From the IMG/VR virus record IMGVR_UViG_3300035680_000866, positions 34,586 through 98,585 of that record: a stretch of DNA of 64,000 nt. The stretch is one strand, 5' to 3'. How positions within the stretch are numbered: position 1 is the stretch's first letter; every line of letters starts with the position of its first letter. The notes under the pieces are model-generated. The model was given only the letters and a program-made list of their open reading frames with translations. It was not told the DNA's origin and did no database searches. Shown here piece after piece: positions 14,190 to 23,589 of this stretch. Source of the stretch: a virus. The translations under genes and the position numbers were made by a program.

Positions 14190-15290
14190 TTATAAATCCG
14201 GTAATTCGTCGTAACTAACTGCATCACTCATAACACCGATGACATAGTTAGTACTTTCGTTTTCTTGCAAGGCGGTCTGTTTCTTATTGATATTAACGTG
14301 TTTGTTGAACCAAGGGATAGGACTAAACTTAGGATGCTCTCCTTGATACTTAATACCAATTTCCTTTAAACGCACAAACGCAGTGTAGTCAACAAAGTCA
14401 GACAGGATAGTAGCATTAAGGCCAATAACTGGTCCTAGCTTGAACAAATAATCTGCCCACTCTTTTTCTTCTCGGATGACATCCATATAGAGGGTATAGA
14501 CTTCTTCTGCACATTCTTCTTCAAGTTTTACAAAGTCTGTATCATCTTTAGTCACGTTGTTGATCAGCCAGGCAGTCCATTCTGTATGTAACAACTCATC
14601 TTGTAGAATCAAACTGATGATGTTACCGTTGCCAATATAGATCTTATTCTCTACCATTGCTAGACTTGTGGCAAAACTTACCATGAAGCGTAGAGCCTCC
14701 AATGCATATGATGCGTGTAAGGCCAACCATATGGCTCGCTTATGAGTATGGAGTTCAATTTCCTCGCCCAACTCTTTACGACAGTTGAGCTGATGAAGAT
14801 CCTCATAGTAGCGACCAATGTTAGCAGCCATGCCAACAATTTCAGCCGTGTCGTGAATCTTGTTAAATTCTTCTTTAGGTACGCCATAGACATTACGAAT
14901 AATGTGACTGTAAGATTTTGAGTGAATATTTGTTTCAAAGAAACTCCAATTGCTTACTAATGCTTCTAGTTCAGGAATACTGATAACAGGTTGAAATACT
15001 TGATTAGGTGCGCGACCTTGAATACTATCTAATGCTGTCTGACGCAGTAAGTTACTAGTAAAAATATGCTTAACTGCATCACTTGCATCCTTGTGATCCA
15101 TCTTGTCTTTAGTAAGACTGATCTCTTCTGGGACCCAAAAGAATCCACGAGCAAGTTCTTCGTACTTGGTAATCTTAGGGTACTTGACTTCTTCAAAGCG
15201 TTGCACAGTAACTGGACCAGCTGGATCCAGAAACATTGTACGTTTTAGATAGTTTGTTTGTTTTGATAGATTGTATTGTTCTTTGCTCAT
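14190..15290 (-). CDS. nrdB: Ribonucleotide reductase class Ia, beta subunit NrdB (366 aa)
   Basis: R2 fold with diiron/tyrosyl-radical residues: Asp in LDSIQGRAP, Glu and His in FFETNIHSKSYSHI together with the radical Tyr, Glu in LEALRFMVSF, and Glu/His in LQDELLH. Compared with E. coli NrdB (SETIHSRSY) there is one extra residue between the second iron ligand Glu and its His partner (E-x3-H instead of E-x2-H). The C-terminal tail (SDAVSYDELPDL) should dock on NrdA. Makes deoxynucleotides for phage replication. Confidence 0.95.
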   Translation of the reverse strand: MSKEQYNLSKQTNYLKRTMFLDPAGPVTVQRFEEVKYPKITKYEELARGFFWVPEEISLTKDKMDHKDASDAVKHIFTSNLLRQTALDSIQGRAPNQVFQPVISIPELEALVSNWSFFETNIHSKSYSHIIRNVYGVPKEEFNKIHDTAEIVGMAANIGRYYEDLHQLNCRKELGEEIELHTHKRAIWLALHASYALEALRFMVSFATSLAMVENKIYIGNGNIISLILQDELLHTEWTAWLINNVTKDDTDFVKLEEECAEEVYTLYMDVIREEKEWADYLFKLGPVIGLNATILSDFVDYTAFVRLKEIGIKYQGEHPKFSPIPWFNKHVNINKKQTALQENESTNYVIGVMSDAVSYDELPDL

Positions 15291-15302
15291 GTGTGGTTCT
15301 CT

Positions 15303-17633
15303 TTATAATTTACAGGCTTCGCAATCATCATCGTACAATACTACATTATCTGCGGCATTGATTGCAATGGGGATAGATATGTTAGTGTTTGTTACATCTG
15401 CCTTTGCACCCATTTTATTAATTAAACTGTAATAGATTGTCTTAATGCCCCATTTGTAGGCTAACATTAAATTTTTAGCAATTAATGTACCCGGCACTTT
15501 TCCTCCAGCAAAATGTGCCGGGTTGTAGAATGTATTAGTGCTCAGGCTTTGATCAATGTAGGCAGCAAGCACAGCACTGGTCTTCAAATAGTCAACACAG
15601 TCCTTCTGATCCCACATCAACTGATAACGATTCTTTAGACGTTTGTACTCTGGCACGACTTGTACAAACGATCCAGCTTTCGATTCCTTTACAGAAATCA
15701 ATTCCATCGGCATTTCAATTCCGTTGGTAGAGTTTAACACAACTGAACTGGACTCTACTGGTGCCACGGCCATTAAGGTAGCATTACGAATACCGTACTT
15801 GATCATTCTTTCACGTAATGGTTCCCAATCCATACTAGGAGTAAAGTCAGTTAATTCGTTAACTCCAGGTTTACGACGCTCCCAGGGAAACACTCCCTTA
15901 CCATAGTAAGTGTACTGACTACGTCCGCATGGGCCACGTTCTTGGGCAAGCTCGACACTCATTTCGGTTAGGTAGTATGCTTGGTGTTCCGTCCAACGCT
16001 TAACTTCAGCTAATGCTTCATCGGTCCCGTATTTGAAACTTTTACGTGCATGCCAGTAAGCAAGATTAGTAATGCCAACTCCAAGTGGTTCGAAGTCTTG
16101 ATTAGCGAGTTTACTTTGTACACTTAAAAAATCTTGATATTGTAGTAAATTACTTAAACTTCGGACCAGCACACGACAGGCTTTTCTCATCTCTTGTGGG
16201 TTACGGAACGCTCCCCAGTTGATGCTGCCAAGAGTGCAAAGAGCAATTCGTCCCTCTGGATCTTCAATTCTCTGGAAAGGGCGGGTGGGTAAAAGTATCT
16301 CCTGGCATAAGTTTGATTGATATATTGGATCCAAGGTTGTATCAAATGGACCCTGGTTAATAACGTTGTCGATATTGACAAGATATATACGCCCCGTATC
16401 AGTTCGCTCTTTAAGGATTCCATTTTTGAATATCTCATCCGCTGATACAACTTTCTTTTTCTTTGTCTTATCTTGTTCATATTGTAGATACAACTTTTCA
16501 AATTCTGCTGAGTCTCTGTAGTAGGCTTCGTATAGATCCGGAACTTCTGCTGGATCAAACAAACTCATTGTTTCGCCACGCTTATACCGATTCCAGAACA
16601 TAGCATTAACAACAACACTATAGTCCATTTGGCGTACCCGCACTTCCTCGGTACCTTGGTTGTTCTTTAGAACAATAAGGTCCTCAAACTGATAATGCCA
16701 GATGGGAAAAGTTACTGTACAGCTAGCATTACGAATACCGCCTTGACTGCAACTGCGAAGGTCTGCAAACCATTTCTTTAAGAATGGTATCATACCCGTA
16801 TGCTTGATCTCACCGTTGCGAATAGGGGCCCCTAAGGGGCGGATTCTGCCAATTTCGAGACCAATTCCGGCTCGTTTTGAAGCATATTTGGCCATCATTT
16901 CGCCTGCGGCAAAGATCGAATCAAGAGTATCATCACTACTAATAAGTACGCAACTACTGAATTGTTTAGTTGTGGTGCCAAGGCCAGCAAGGACAGGGGT
17001 AGCTAAAGTAAAGTGGCCATCACTTGCACACTCATAATATTCCTTTACTAATTTTAGTCTTTTATCCTTAGATTCATTGTGAAAAGCTGTTGCGGCGGCA
17101 ATAGCATAACGAACCTGAGGAGTTTCATAGATTATACCTGTAGCACGATTTTGTACTAGATACTTTTCAGCCAATTGTGCCACGGCTGCATAGGTATAGT
17201 TTTCATCTTTGCTATGATCAATGAATAGGTCAATAATATCCCATTCTTCTTGTGTATACCATTCTAGCAGATCACTAGTATACATACCTAGCTCTACATT
17301 CTTTTTAACAATGCTGTATAGTTTAGGAGGATCATACTCTCCGTATACTTCTTTACGTAACATACTGACTTTTTGCCTGCCAGCTACCTGTTGATAGTTT
17401 ACATTATTAATTTCTGGATTTTCTGTTTCGTCGATCAAGTCGACCATTGCTTTTAACAGTAGTTCGTCGATGGTTTTAGTGGTCATTCCGTCGTGTAGTT
17501 CAATCTGTGCCTTGATCTCAATCATGGATGGACTTACTCCATCTATACCTCTACACGAATATGCTACCTGTCTTTGTATCTTTGCTATGTCTAAGGGGAC
17601 ACGATTCCCATTACGTTTAACCACTGTAATCAT
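15303..17633 (-). CDS. nrdA: Ribonucleotide reductase class Ia, alpha subunit NrdA (776 aa)
   Basis: An N-terminal ATP-cone (MITVVKRNGNRVPLDIAKI..., about 1-90) suggests allosteric activity control. Active-site elements: KQFSSCVLI (first redox Cys, about 230), SNLCQEI (Asn, thiyl-radical Cys and Glu) and ALCTLGSINWG (second redox Cys). The C-terminal CEACKL is the shuttle CxxC. Full length. It has an RBS (AAAGGAAG) and a TAAATA box in the upstream 50 nt. Encoded directly ahead of nrdB, iscU, iscA and glutaredoxin. Confidence 0.96.
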   Translation of the reverse strand: MITVVKRNGNRVPLDIAKIQRQVAYSCRGIDGVSPSMIEIKAQIELHDGMTTKTIDELLLKAMVDLIDETENPEINNVNYQQVAGRQKVSMLRKEVYGEYDPPKLYSIVKKNVELGMYTSDLLEWYTQEEWDIIDLFIDHSKDENYTYAAVAQLAEKYLVQNRATGIIYETPQVRYAIAAATAFHNESKDKRLKLVKEYYECASDGHFTLATPVLAGLGTTTKQFSSCVLISSDDTLDSIFAAGEMMAKYASKRAGIGLEIGRIRPLGAPIRNGEIKHTGMIPFLKKWFADLRSCSQGGIRNASCTVTFPIWHYQFEDLIVLKNNQGTEEVRVRQMDYSVVVNAMFWNRYKRGETMSLFDPAEVPDLYEAYYRDSAEFEKLYLQYEQDKTKKKKVVSADEIFKNGILKERTDTGRIYLVNIDNVINQGPFDTTLDPIYQSNLCQEILLPTRPFQRIEDPEGRIALCTLGSINWGAFRNPQEMRKACRVLVRSLSNLLQYQDFLSVQSKLANQDFEPLGVGITNLAYWHARKSFKYGTDEALAEVKRWTEHQAYYLTEMSVELAQERGPCGRSQYTYYGKGVFPWERRKPGVNELTDFTPSMDWEPLRERMIKYGIRNATLMAVAPVESSSVVLNSTNGIEMPMELISVKESKAGSFVQVVPEYKRLKNRYQLMWDQKDCVDYLKTSAVLAAYIDQSLSTNTFYNPAHFAGGKVPGTLIAKNLMLAYKWGIKTIYYSLINKMGAKADVTNTNISIPIAINAADNVVLYDDDCEACKL

Positions 17634-17668
17634 GAGGTACTTCCTTTATTTTTCTTCTAAGCTGGTAT

Positions 17669-18103
17669 TTACCTGGGGGCAGTAACTTCAACTAGATTTT
17701 CTATCTTAAATGACCCGTTGACTTTATCAACTGGTACAGGTCCGTTGTCGTCATAATTGACAACCCACTTATCATCAATATAAACTAAATTATACTCTCT
17801 CGTTTGGTTGTTGTCTACTAAAGTGCGGACTTCAATGTTACTATCCTTAAATTTTTTTGTCAATTTAAGCGTCCAGCTAATCATTAGTGCTTTGGTAAAA
17901 TCGTCGTAGACGTTTTCTACAATAATTTCCCAAGGACTGGGCCAGCTTTGTTGATAGTAAGGATCAATTGATCTATTATATGGTATGAAGGGGGCATGGT
18001 GCCAAAAATCCCAAACTACCTGTAAGGGATTCTCAACCTCGTCTAATTTCCTTCTATGATTTGTCCACTCTGTTAATCTGTCATCTACAGGTTGGTTAAA
18101 CAT
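17669..18103 (-). CDS. Conserved phage protein of unknown function (144 aa)
   Basis: Rich in aromatic residues: VWDFWHHAPFIPYNRSIDPY and YQQSWPSPWEIIVENVYDDF, then a beta-rich end (NLVYIDDKWVVNYDD). Similar proteins occur in T4-like phages near fibre genes. Function unknown. 7 nt from the fibre gene upstream. Confidence 0.55.
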   Translation of the reverse strand: MFNQPVDDRLTEWTNHRRKLDEVENPLQVVWDFWHHAPFIPYNRSIDPYYQQSWPSPWEIIVENVYDDFTKALMISWTLKLTKKFKDSNIEVRTLVDNNQTREYNLVYIDDKWVVNYDDNGPVPVDKVNGSFKIENLVEVTAPR

Positions 18104-18110
18104 ATTTTCC

Positions 18111-20042
18111 TTACAGCATTAATTTATTTTGGAATTCAAGAACTACGGGAACTGTTATAACAGGACCAAAATTTGTGTCTGTATTTAAACTTGCACTAAT
18201 TTCGTAATAGCTTCCTGTATTATTTACGCTGACAAAGAACGCTAGGCCACCGTCTGAATTAATAAAGTTGTAATCGTCAGTGACCAATACATTAGGGTTT
18301 GCACTATCTTGTAGGTAAACACCTAGGTTACCCATTCTATCTAACTGTGAAGCAAAAGCTAAAATGTCAGTTGCCGCCAATGTAACAGTATTTGAAAATG
18401 TGATCGTATTTGTATCATAATCAACCGCATCAATTACTGTATTAGGTGGAATAACTGAAGTTACTGTAGAAGCTACAAGAATTTCAACGGTAGAAAACTC
18501 TAACACTGAAGTAGTATCATTTATAGTAGCAGTGGTTCCGTTTATTGTGCCAATAATAACAGTAGCAGTACTTGCTCCTGCATTTTGTCTAAATGCACTG
18601 TACTTAATACCTAAATGTTGACTGTTGCCTGTAATAGGTAATCTTAAGAAGGTAGTTGCAGTGTTGCCAGGATAGATAGTTGCAGTGGTAACAAATACTT
18701 CGTCTAGTGTAGTTCTTCCGTCAACTAGAGGTCTATAATATGTAGTTAAAGGAGTGTTGATATATTGCTTATGAACAAGTGCTCGTCTAAAATGATCATT
18801 GATGCTGGAGTTTTGATCAGATAAGAAACTAATAACCGCGCTGGCGGTTGATCCTATGTCACCGTATTCGTCATCGTGTCGTATGCCAACTCTTTCAAAA
18901 AAGTTGTTCTGACTTATTACATAACTACCTGTGTTAGAACCATTACTACCTACGTAAATAGCTTCTCGTTCTATAACATCAAATCTGTTGTTGGCAATTT
19001 TTACAAAGGTAGGTCCAACTAAGGCTGTTCCGTCTTTAGGATCATTAAATGTTACGCCTCTTACCAATGTATTAAATTCTGAGTTTTGAATCGTAATTGT
19101 TTTAATATCATGATTAGATATAACTCCAGAATAAAGACCATCAAAGGAACAATTGTCAATAATAGAATTAGCATGTGTTCCGTTTTCTGTCTTACCTCGT
19201 AGGTTTAATCCTACGTAACCTGATGTAGTTAATACTCCAGTTCCCGTTGTGTGATTGCCTTTAAACTCTACATTCCTAATTAACGAGTTGTCGGCACAGT
19301 CAAGACTTAACAAACTCATTGCTGATGTAACAGTTGTAGCTGTATTATACTGTAATGTAAGATCACTCATTTGAATGAATCTTGCAGTACCTGTAGTTAC
19401 AAAACCACCTGAGTCGAATGTAAGTGGGTTAAGGCCACTGACGGACCGACTATCCATTGTTTTAATCATAGCAGATGTATTCGTTGTCAAAACAAATACA
19501 GTCTTTCCAATACCATCACCTATAATATTAGTATAAGCAGGAATATAAACAGTTCCTGTTATGTAATATGTACCGGCTGGAAAATACAACTTTTTAGCCG
19601 GATCAATATTGTACTTTGCATTATTTAAAAACAGCCTATCAATAGTAAATTGTAACCTATCTAGATCCCAATCATTACCATTGCCGTAAACTCCAAAATC
19701 TCTTACACTAACAATATCATCTAATTTATCTTGTATAGTTCGATCCCATTCGGCACCACCATACTCAGTAATACCGTCAATTCCTGCCACAGCAGAAGCC
19801 GAACCTTCTCTATAGATATAAGTTGATGTTGTGAAACTAACTTGGAAGAAGTTCTTCAGATGATTTTCTGTTAGAATTTCTACATTTGCGTCACGTGACC
19901 CACCGTCATCTCTTCTTAAGCCGACGAACAGACGTTCTGTATCAGCAGCCCAAGCAAATTCGCCACCTGCAAGTGCAGGTATTCCTGTTTGATTTTCTTG
20001 TCCTCTTCGGACCTGGATTTTTGCAATCTCGATGACAGCCAT
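18111..20042 (-). CDS. Tail fibre/spike with beta-helix domain (643 aa)
   Basis: N-terminal fibre-attachment domain of the Mtd-N type (IAKIQVRRGQENQTGIPALAGGE...ERLFVGLR, about 1-45). It is followed by a pectate-lyase-3-like entry (VSVRDFGVYGNGNDWDLDRLQFTIDRL; LYFPAGTYYITGTVYIP) and a long right-handed beta-helix to about 440, then a beta-rich tip. Such spikes bind or depolymerise surface polysaccharide. No catalytic residues can be assigned by eye. An AGATAAATA late box lies 24 nt upstream. Confidence 0.8.
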   Translation of the reverse strand: MAVIEIAKIQVRRGQENQTGIPALAGGEFAWAADTERLFVGLRRDDGGSRDANVEILTENHLKNFFQVSFTTSTYIYREGSASAVAGIDGITEYGGAEWDRTIQDKLDDIVSVRDFGVYGNGNDWDLDRLQFTIDRLFLNNAKYNIDPAKKLYFPAGTYYITGTVYIPAYTNIIGDGIGKTVFVLTTNTSAMIKTMDSRSVSGLNPLTFDSGGFVTTGTARFIQMSDLTLQYNTATTVTSAMSLLSLDCADNSLIRNVEFKGNHTTGTGVLTTSGYVGLNLRGKTENGTHANSIIDNCSFDGLYSGVISNHDIKTITIQNSEFNTLVRGVTFNDPKDGTALVGPTFVKIANNRFDVIEREAIYVGSNGSNTGSYVISQNNFFERVGIRHDDEYGDIGSTASAVISFLSDQNSSINDHFRRALVHKQYINTPLTTYYRPLVDGRTTLDEVFVTTATIYPGNTATTFLRLPITGNSQHLGIKYSAFRQNAGASTATVIIGTINGTTATINDTTSVLEFSTVEILVASTVTSVIPPNTVIDAVDYDTNTITFSNTVTLAATDILAFASQLDRMGNLGVYLQDSANPNVLVTDDYNFINSDGGLAFFVSVNNTGSYYEISASLNTDTNFGPVITVPVVLEFQNKLML

Positions 20043-20072
20043 AAAAAATATCCCCGTTATGGGATATTTATC

Positions 20073-20798
20073 TTACTGAGTGAGCATTTGCTTTAAGCCC
20101 TGCATGCCTTTAGTGTAGTATTCTTCTACTTTTCCTAACCACATGTCTTCGTACTTGTTAAAGTTGTCTTTGTTTAGATCAAACTGCTGATACTGTAAAT
20201 CGCGGCTGCACATAAAAATAACACCCCTACGAATGTTAGTTCCGTAGACTTCATTATGTGCTAATATATAGGCAACTAACTGTACATAATAGTCCTCGAC
20301 CCACTCTGCTTTTTTAGGCTTGTTAGTCTGCTTATGATCGCATACTGCTGGCTCATCCTCGAATACTCCAACTAGGTCAGTAGTACCACTGTATAGTCCC
20401 GGGAAATACAGGCTCTGTTCCATGGCCCATACTTCGTTCATTTTACTCAGTCCGTTTTCAATGATGATATCAGCCATTTTATTAGCCTGCACATGCACTG
20501 GGTTATTACCGGGCTGTCGCTGTTCACCAATTAGGAATCGTTCTAAATTGGCGTGCATGGCTGTACCTACGCCTGCTGCCTCTGTGGTGATCTGTTGCGC
20601 TTTCTCAGCACCTACTCGTTTACGCCATTCAATCAAGTGCGTCTGATCTTTGGTGGCACTGAGGATAGTAGTTACGCTGGGTAGCTTTTCACCGTCAGGT
20701 GTTTGATAAACTCGTTTCCGTGTTACGGGATCATTTATCTGCTGACAATTTTTGTATTGGAATCGTTCAATGAACGGGGGAGGAGTATAAACTTGCAT
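20073..20798 (-). CDS. PD-(D/E)XK nuclease, RecB/Cas4-like (241 aa)
   Basis: The core motifs are GVGTAMHANLERFL (helix with His), YSGTTDLVGVFEDEPAVCDHKQT (catalytic Asp, then D-x-K) and a downstream YYVQLVAYILAH (the Q-x3-Y motif of RecB-type nucleases). It probably degrades or processes DNA ends. The start is the ATG at 20798, 7 nt after a -10 hexamer, so the transcript should be (nearly) leaderless. Confidence 0.85.
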   Translation of the reverse strand: MQVYTPPPFIERFQYKNCQQINDPVTRKRVYQTPDGEKLPSVTTILSATKDQTHLIEWRKRVGAEKAQQITTEAAGVGTAMHANLERFLIGEQRQPGNNPVHVQANKMADIIIENGLSKMNEVWAMEQSLYFPGLYSGTTDLVGVFEDEPAVCDHKQTNKPKKAEWVEDYYVQLVAYILAHNEVYGTNIRRGVIFMCSRDLQYQQFDLNKDNFNKYEDMWLGKVEEYYTKGMQGLKQMLTQ

Positions 20799-20805
20799 TA
20801 CTATA

Positions 20806-20834
20806 ATTATAGCATCGCAAGTTTATAAGGTCAA
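20806..20834 (-). promoter_or_regulatory. Sigma70 promoter giving a leaderless transcript
   Basis: TTGACC (20829-20834), a 17-bp spacer and TATAAT (20806-20811); 7 nt (TATAGTA) to the ATG at 20798. +1 is expected at or 1 nt before the A of ATG. Confidence 0.8.
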
Positions 20835-21169
20835 ATATTTGGCGATAATTGTTTGGCGTTGCTAGATGCCATTGCATCTACTGCCGGGGAACCTGTGGGT
20901 TCTTGTGGTTGATTTGGATTTGCTTCGCCTGTATTAAGGATAACATTTCCTTGATCATCAATGTCTTGAATAACATCTCCTGCTGGATCTACTTCATTTT
21001 TAAGAGCAATTAACCCGTCTGGAGTACTAATTCCCAAACCAAATGGTCTAATTAGTTTTATGACAACAGCAAAAGGCAAAGTTGAACTTTGCCCTGCTCT
21101 ATTTGCCTGTCCTTGAAGAACTGCTAAGACATCCCTAGCACTTCCTAAGTCTACTTCAAATAATCTCAT
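20831..21169 (-). CDS. Small hypothetical protein, possible head-targeted (112 aa)
   Basis: Begins MRLFEVDLG, one of several proteins here with an MRxxE-type N-terminus reminiscent of T4 capsid-targeting sequences. The middle is hydrophobic (LPFAVVIKLIRPFGLG) and the C-terminal third is proline/asparagine-rich and probably disordered. Coupled to the next gene upstream by ATGA. Confidence 0.55.
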   Translation of the reverse strand: MRLFEVDLGSARDVLAVLQGQANRAGQSSTLPFAVVIKLIRPFGLGISTPDGLIALKNEVDPAGDVIQDIDDQGNVILNTGEANPNQPQEPTGSPAVDAMASSNAKQLSPNI

Positions 21170-22479
21170 TTTGCCAATTTAGACATAATGCTGTGAGACT
21201 CGGCCAACTTGCGGGCAAAACGGCTTTCACGCATTTCTCGACCTGTTGTGCCCATGCCTGCTGCTGCATCACTAGCACCAAACTCGTCACCGGCCGGTGC
21301 AGGTGCATTCATATCGTCTGGTGCCGCAATATCCATGCTTGGATCATCTGTTGGCATACCTGCGTCCATGCCTGGCTCCATTCCCATATTGCCCATGTCT
21401 GGAGTAGCTTCGCCTGCCAACACTGCAACTGCGCCGCTTACTGCTTCACGCTGTTGTGTCAATACTTCTAGTGTTGCGCTCAGTGCCGGGCCTACGGATG
21501 CCTTGAATGCTTCTGCTTCTTGTGCTCCAAAGTCTGCCTTGATAGCATCAGCCAATTCAATCATTGTCTTTGTCTGATATTGACCAACACGTTGCATCCA
21601 ACTTGTAAAGTCATTGACCATGTCGCCTGCGGCTGTGATAGCCTTGGCCTTGCCTTCTTCGTCTTCTTGCAATAAGAACTGTAGGCTCTCATTTACAAAG
21701 TGAACGTTGTGGTTAAATTGGCTTTCTTTCATAGCCTTCTTAGCTTTCTTATCGCTGTCTGGTGCTTTAGGAGCATCCTTACCACCGTAGTTCTTGCCTG
21801 CTGTGTGCTTTAGACCTGTAGCAGTTTTAGTAATCTCGCCACCTGTGCTTGACTTCTTCTTCTCGCCTGCTTTCATACTGGCTGTACCAGCGGCTGCTTT
21901 CTTAGCATCGTCAACAGTTGGGAAACCTTCTTTGACTTTTTTGTCTTTAACGGCTTTCTTCATCGGTTCTTTTTTATTACCGTCTTTGTCCATGTCGAGG
22001 AAGTCTGGCTTAGATCCTTTACCTTCTTCAAATGGCTTGCCTGACTTGGCAGCAGCTTTAGCACGACTACCCCAGACTTCGTCCTTAGGGCTTTCTTTCT
22101 TGCCATCGCCGTCGTAGTCTTTAGCAGAGGTACCCTGTGAGTGAATCTTGTACTTAGGTGCTTTGACGCCCTTTTTAGCTTCACTTAGCTCTGTCATTTT
22201 GTCACGTAGTTTTTTGATGTCTTCACCTAGCATTTCTTTAATCCTTGTGTTGAGCAAGTCCAACATGGCCTTGTCTTTTTGGTATGTTTCGTTAGTTAGC
22301 AGATCGTTAATACCTGCACGTCCTTCTTGTTGGAACACCCTTGTGCGTAGTTTGTTACGCATATCTTCTAGCTGCTCTCTGTCATATTTGTCAAGATGAA
22401 CGTTAAGGCCAAACATTTTATTCATGTTTTCCTTTAGTTTAAAACTAGTAATTGTAGCTGAAAAATCTGTTGTCTTCAT
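21166..22479 (-). CDS. Large Lys/Ala-rich protein with Ca-binding-like loops (437 aa)
   Basis: N-terminal helical region (about 1-95, LDKYDREQLEDMRNKLRTR), then a disordered K/G/A-rich middle holding two loops of EF-hand/dockerin style: DYDGDGKKESPKDE (about 119-132) and DFLDMDKDGNKKEP (about 159-172). A second helical domain follows (about 265-350) and a Met/Asp/Ala/Pro-rich tail. The composition is like prohead scaffolds, but no family is assigned. Confidence 0.5.
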   Translation of the reverse strand: MKTTDFSATITSFKLKENMNKMFGLNVHLDKYDREQLEDMRNKLRTRVFQQEGRAGINDLLTNETYQKDKAMLDLLNTRIKEMLGEDIKKLRDKMTELSEAKKGVKAPKYKIHSQGTSAKDYDGDGKKESPKDEVWGSRAKAAAKSGKPFEEGKGSKPDFLDMDKDGNKKEPMKKAVKDKKVKEGFPTVDDAKKAAAGTASMKAGEKKKSSTGGEITKTATGLKHTAGKNYGGKDAPKAPDSDKKAKKAMKESQFNHNVHFVNESLQFLLQEDEEGKAKAITAAGDMVNDFTSWMQRVGQYQTKTMIELADAIKADFGAQEAEAFKASVGPALSATLEVLTQQREAVSGAVAVLAGEATPDMGNMGMEPGMDAGMPTDDPSMDIAAPDDMNAPAPAGDEFGASDAAAGMGTTGREMRESRFARKLAESHSIMSKLAK

Positions 22480-22509
22480 AGTGGTTCCGAAAGAATTGGT
22501 TAAATTTAT

Positions 22510-22980
22510 TTATCTAAACCGCATTAGTTTCTCGAAGACTTTCTTAACTTCAAACATGTGCTGATTCTTTTTGTGTCTTGCAATAATTGACTTTGTGTAC
22601 ATCATTTCGGCTTTGTCTAGGTCTTTTTTACCTAGGCTGCGCTCAGCTAAATGAGTATGCAATTCTTCATCGAAATGTGCATGGCCATATTTTGTATCTG
22701 CCTGCATTATATTGTCATCTATATACTTGCCCAGTGCTAACCTGTTGGCCTGTATTGCTGCGGTTTGCGGTAAGTTTATACGATTAAGTATAACTTCATT
22801 TTTAAAATCCAGTATGGAGTAAAATCCAGACCCTTCTTTTTTGATGCTGTACGAACCTATTTGAATAGATCCATCACGTTTCTTTACAGGAACAACAATG
22901 CCCTGACGTTTAAGTGTTTCCTTAACATCAGTGCTGATTTGTTGAATCTTTAAATAAATTTCATCTGAAGTTATTTTCAT
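22510..22980 (-). CDS. Hypothetical protein (156 aa)
   Basis: Basic, mostly helical with a short beta segment (VPVKKRDGSIQIGSYSIKKEGSGFYSIL). The helical second half ends KKVFEKLMRF and carries HAHFDEELHTHLAE, which has several His/Glu residues but not a recognisable HExxH. Overlaps the next gene upstream by 20 nt. Function unknown. Confidence 0.55.
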   Translation of the reverse strand: MKITSDEIYLKIQQISTDVKETLKRQGIVVPVKKRDGSIQIGSYSIKKEGSGFYSILDFKNEVILNRINLPQTAAIQANRLALGKYIDDNIMQADTKYGHAHFDEELHTHLAERSLGKKDLDKAEMMYTKSIIARHKKNQHMFEVKKVFEKLMRFR

Positions 22981-23170
22981 CTAATTTCTTTATAATTGAT
23001 CGGCTGTCATTACTTAGTTCATAGATGCCCTTGCGTACAAGGTTCTGAGCAATCCATTTATCTCGCTCGTCTAGTGCGTTGATAGTGGCTTCAGGGAAAC
23101 GCTTTACAAATTTTTGTTCTTCATTTGTAAGTGCAATTGAAACACCGTCTAAAAGTTGTGCAATTTTCAT
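22961..23170 (-). CDS. Small hypothetical protein (69 aa)
   Basis: MKIAQLLDGVSIALTNEEQK..., a helical winged-helix-like pattern (EEQKFVKRFPEATINALDERDKWIAQNLVRKGIYEL). It might bind DNA, but this is only a pattern impression. One nucleotide separates it from the upstream gene. Confidence 0.5.
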   Translation of the reverse strand: MKIAQLLDGVSIALTNEEQKFVKRFPEATINALDERDKWIAQNLVRKGIYELSNDSRSIIKKLDENNFR

Positions 23171-23171
23171 A

Positions 23172-23588
23172 TTACATTGTTCCCTGTGCAGGAGTTGTTT
23201 GGCCTGGCAGGGTAGCAGGCTTTTGTCCCATTGGCTGACCTGGCTTTTGTGCAGATAATTGTTTTAGAGCAGTTGCAAATCCTTGATTCTTCATCATAGG
23301 ATTAACTAGTTTACCTAACAGCTCTTGCTGATCAGGCCTTAATTGTTTAGGATTCTGCATGGCAACTTGCAGAGCGGATGTGGCATTGTTTAGATCTTCC
23401 GGGTTTGTAATACCCTGTGGCATCAACAACTTGGCCATCTTTTCTTGATCGGGATTTGTGGTTGCCTTATTATCAGTATTGGTCGGTGCAGATGATTGAC
23501 TAACTTGAGGAACCTGACCAGGAGTGCCTGCAGTTGAGCCCACACTGCCAATTGGTTGAATCTGCTCTAGAAGTTCGAATATACGCAT
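23172..23588 (-). CDS. Gln/Pro-rich small protein, possible head-targeted (138 aa)
   Basis: N-terminus MRIFELLEQIQPIG fits the capsid-targeting-like pattern, followed by a disordered Q/P/S/T/N-rich stretch (about 15-48), a helical centre (about 50-110) and a P/G/Q-rich tail. Likely a minor virion or scaffold-related protein by composition and context. Confidence 0.5.
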   Translation of the reverse strand: MRIFELLEQIQPIGSVGSTAGTPGQVPQVSQSSAPTNTDNKATTNPDQEKMAKLLMPQGITNPEDLNNATSALQVAMQNPKQLRPDQQELLGKLVNPMMKNQGFATALKQLSAQKPGQPMGQKPATLPGQTTPAQGTM

Positions 23589-23589
23589 G

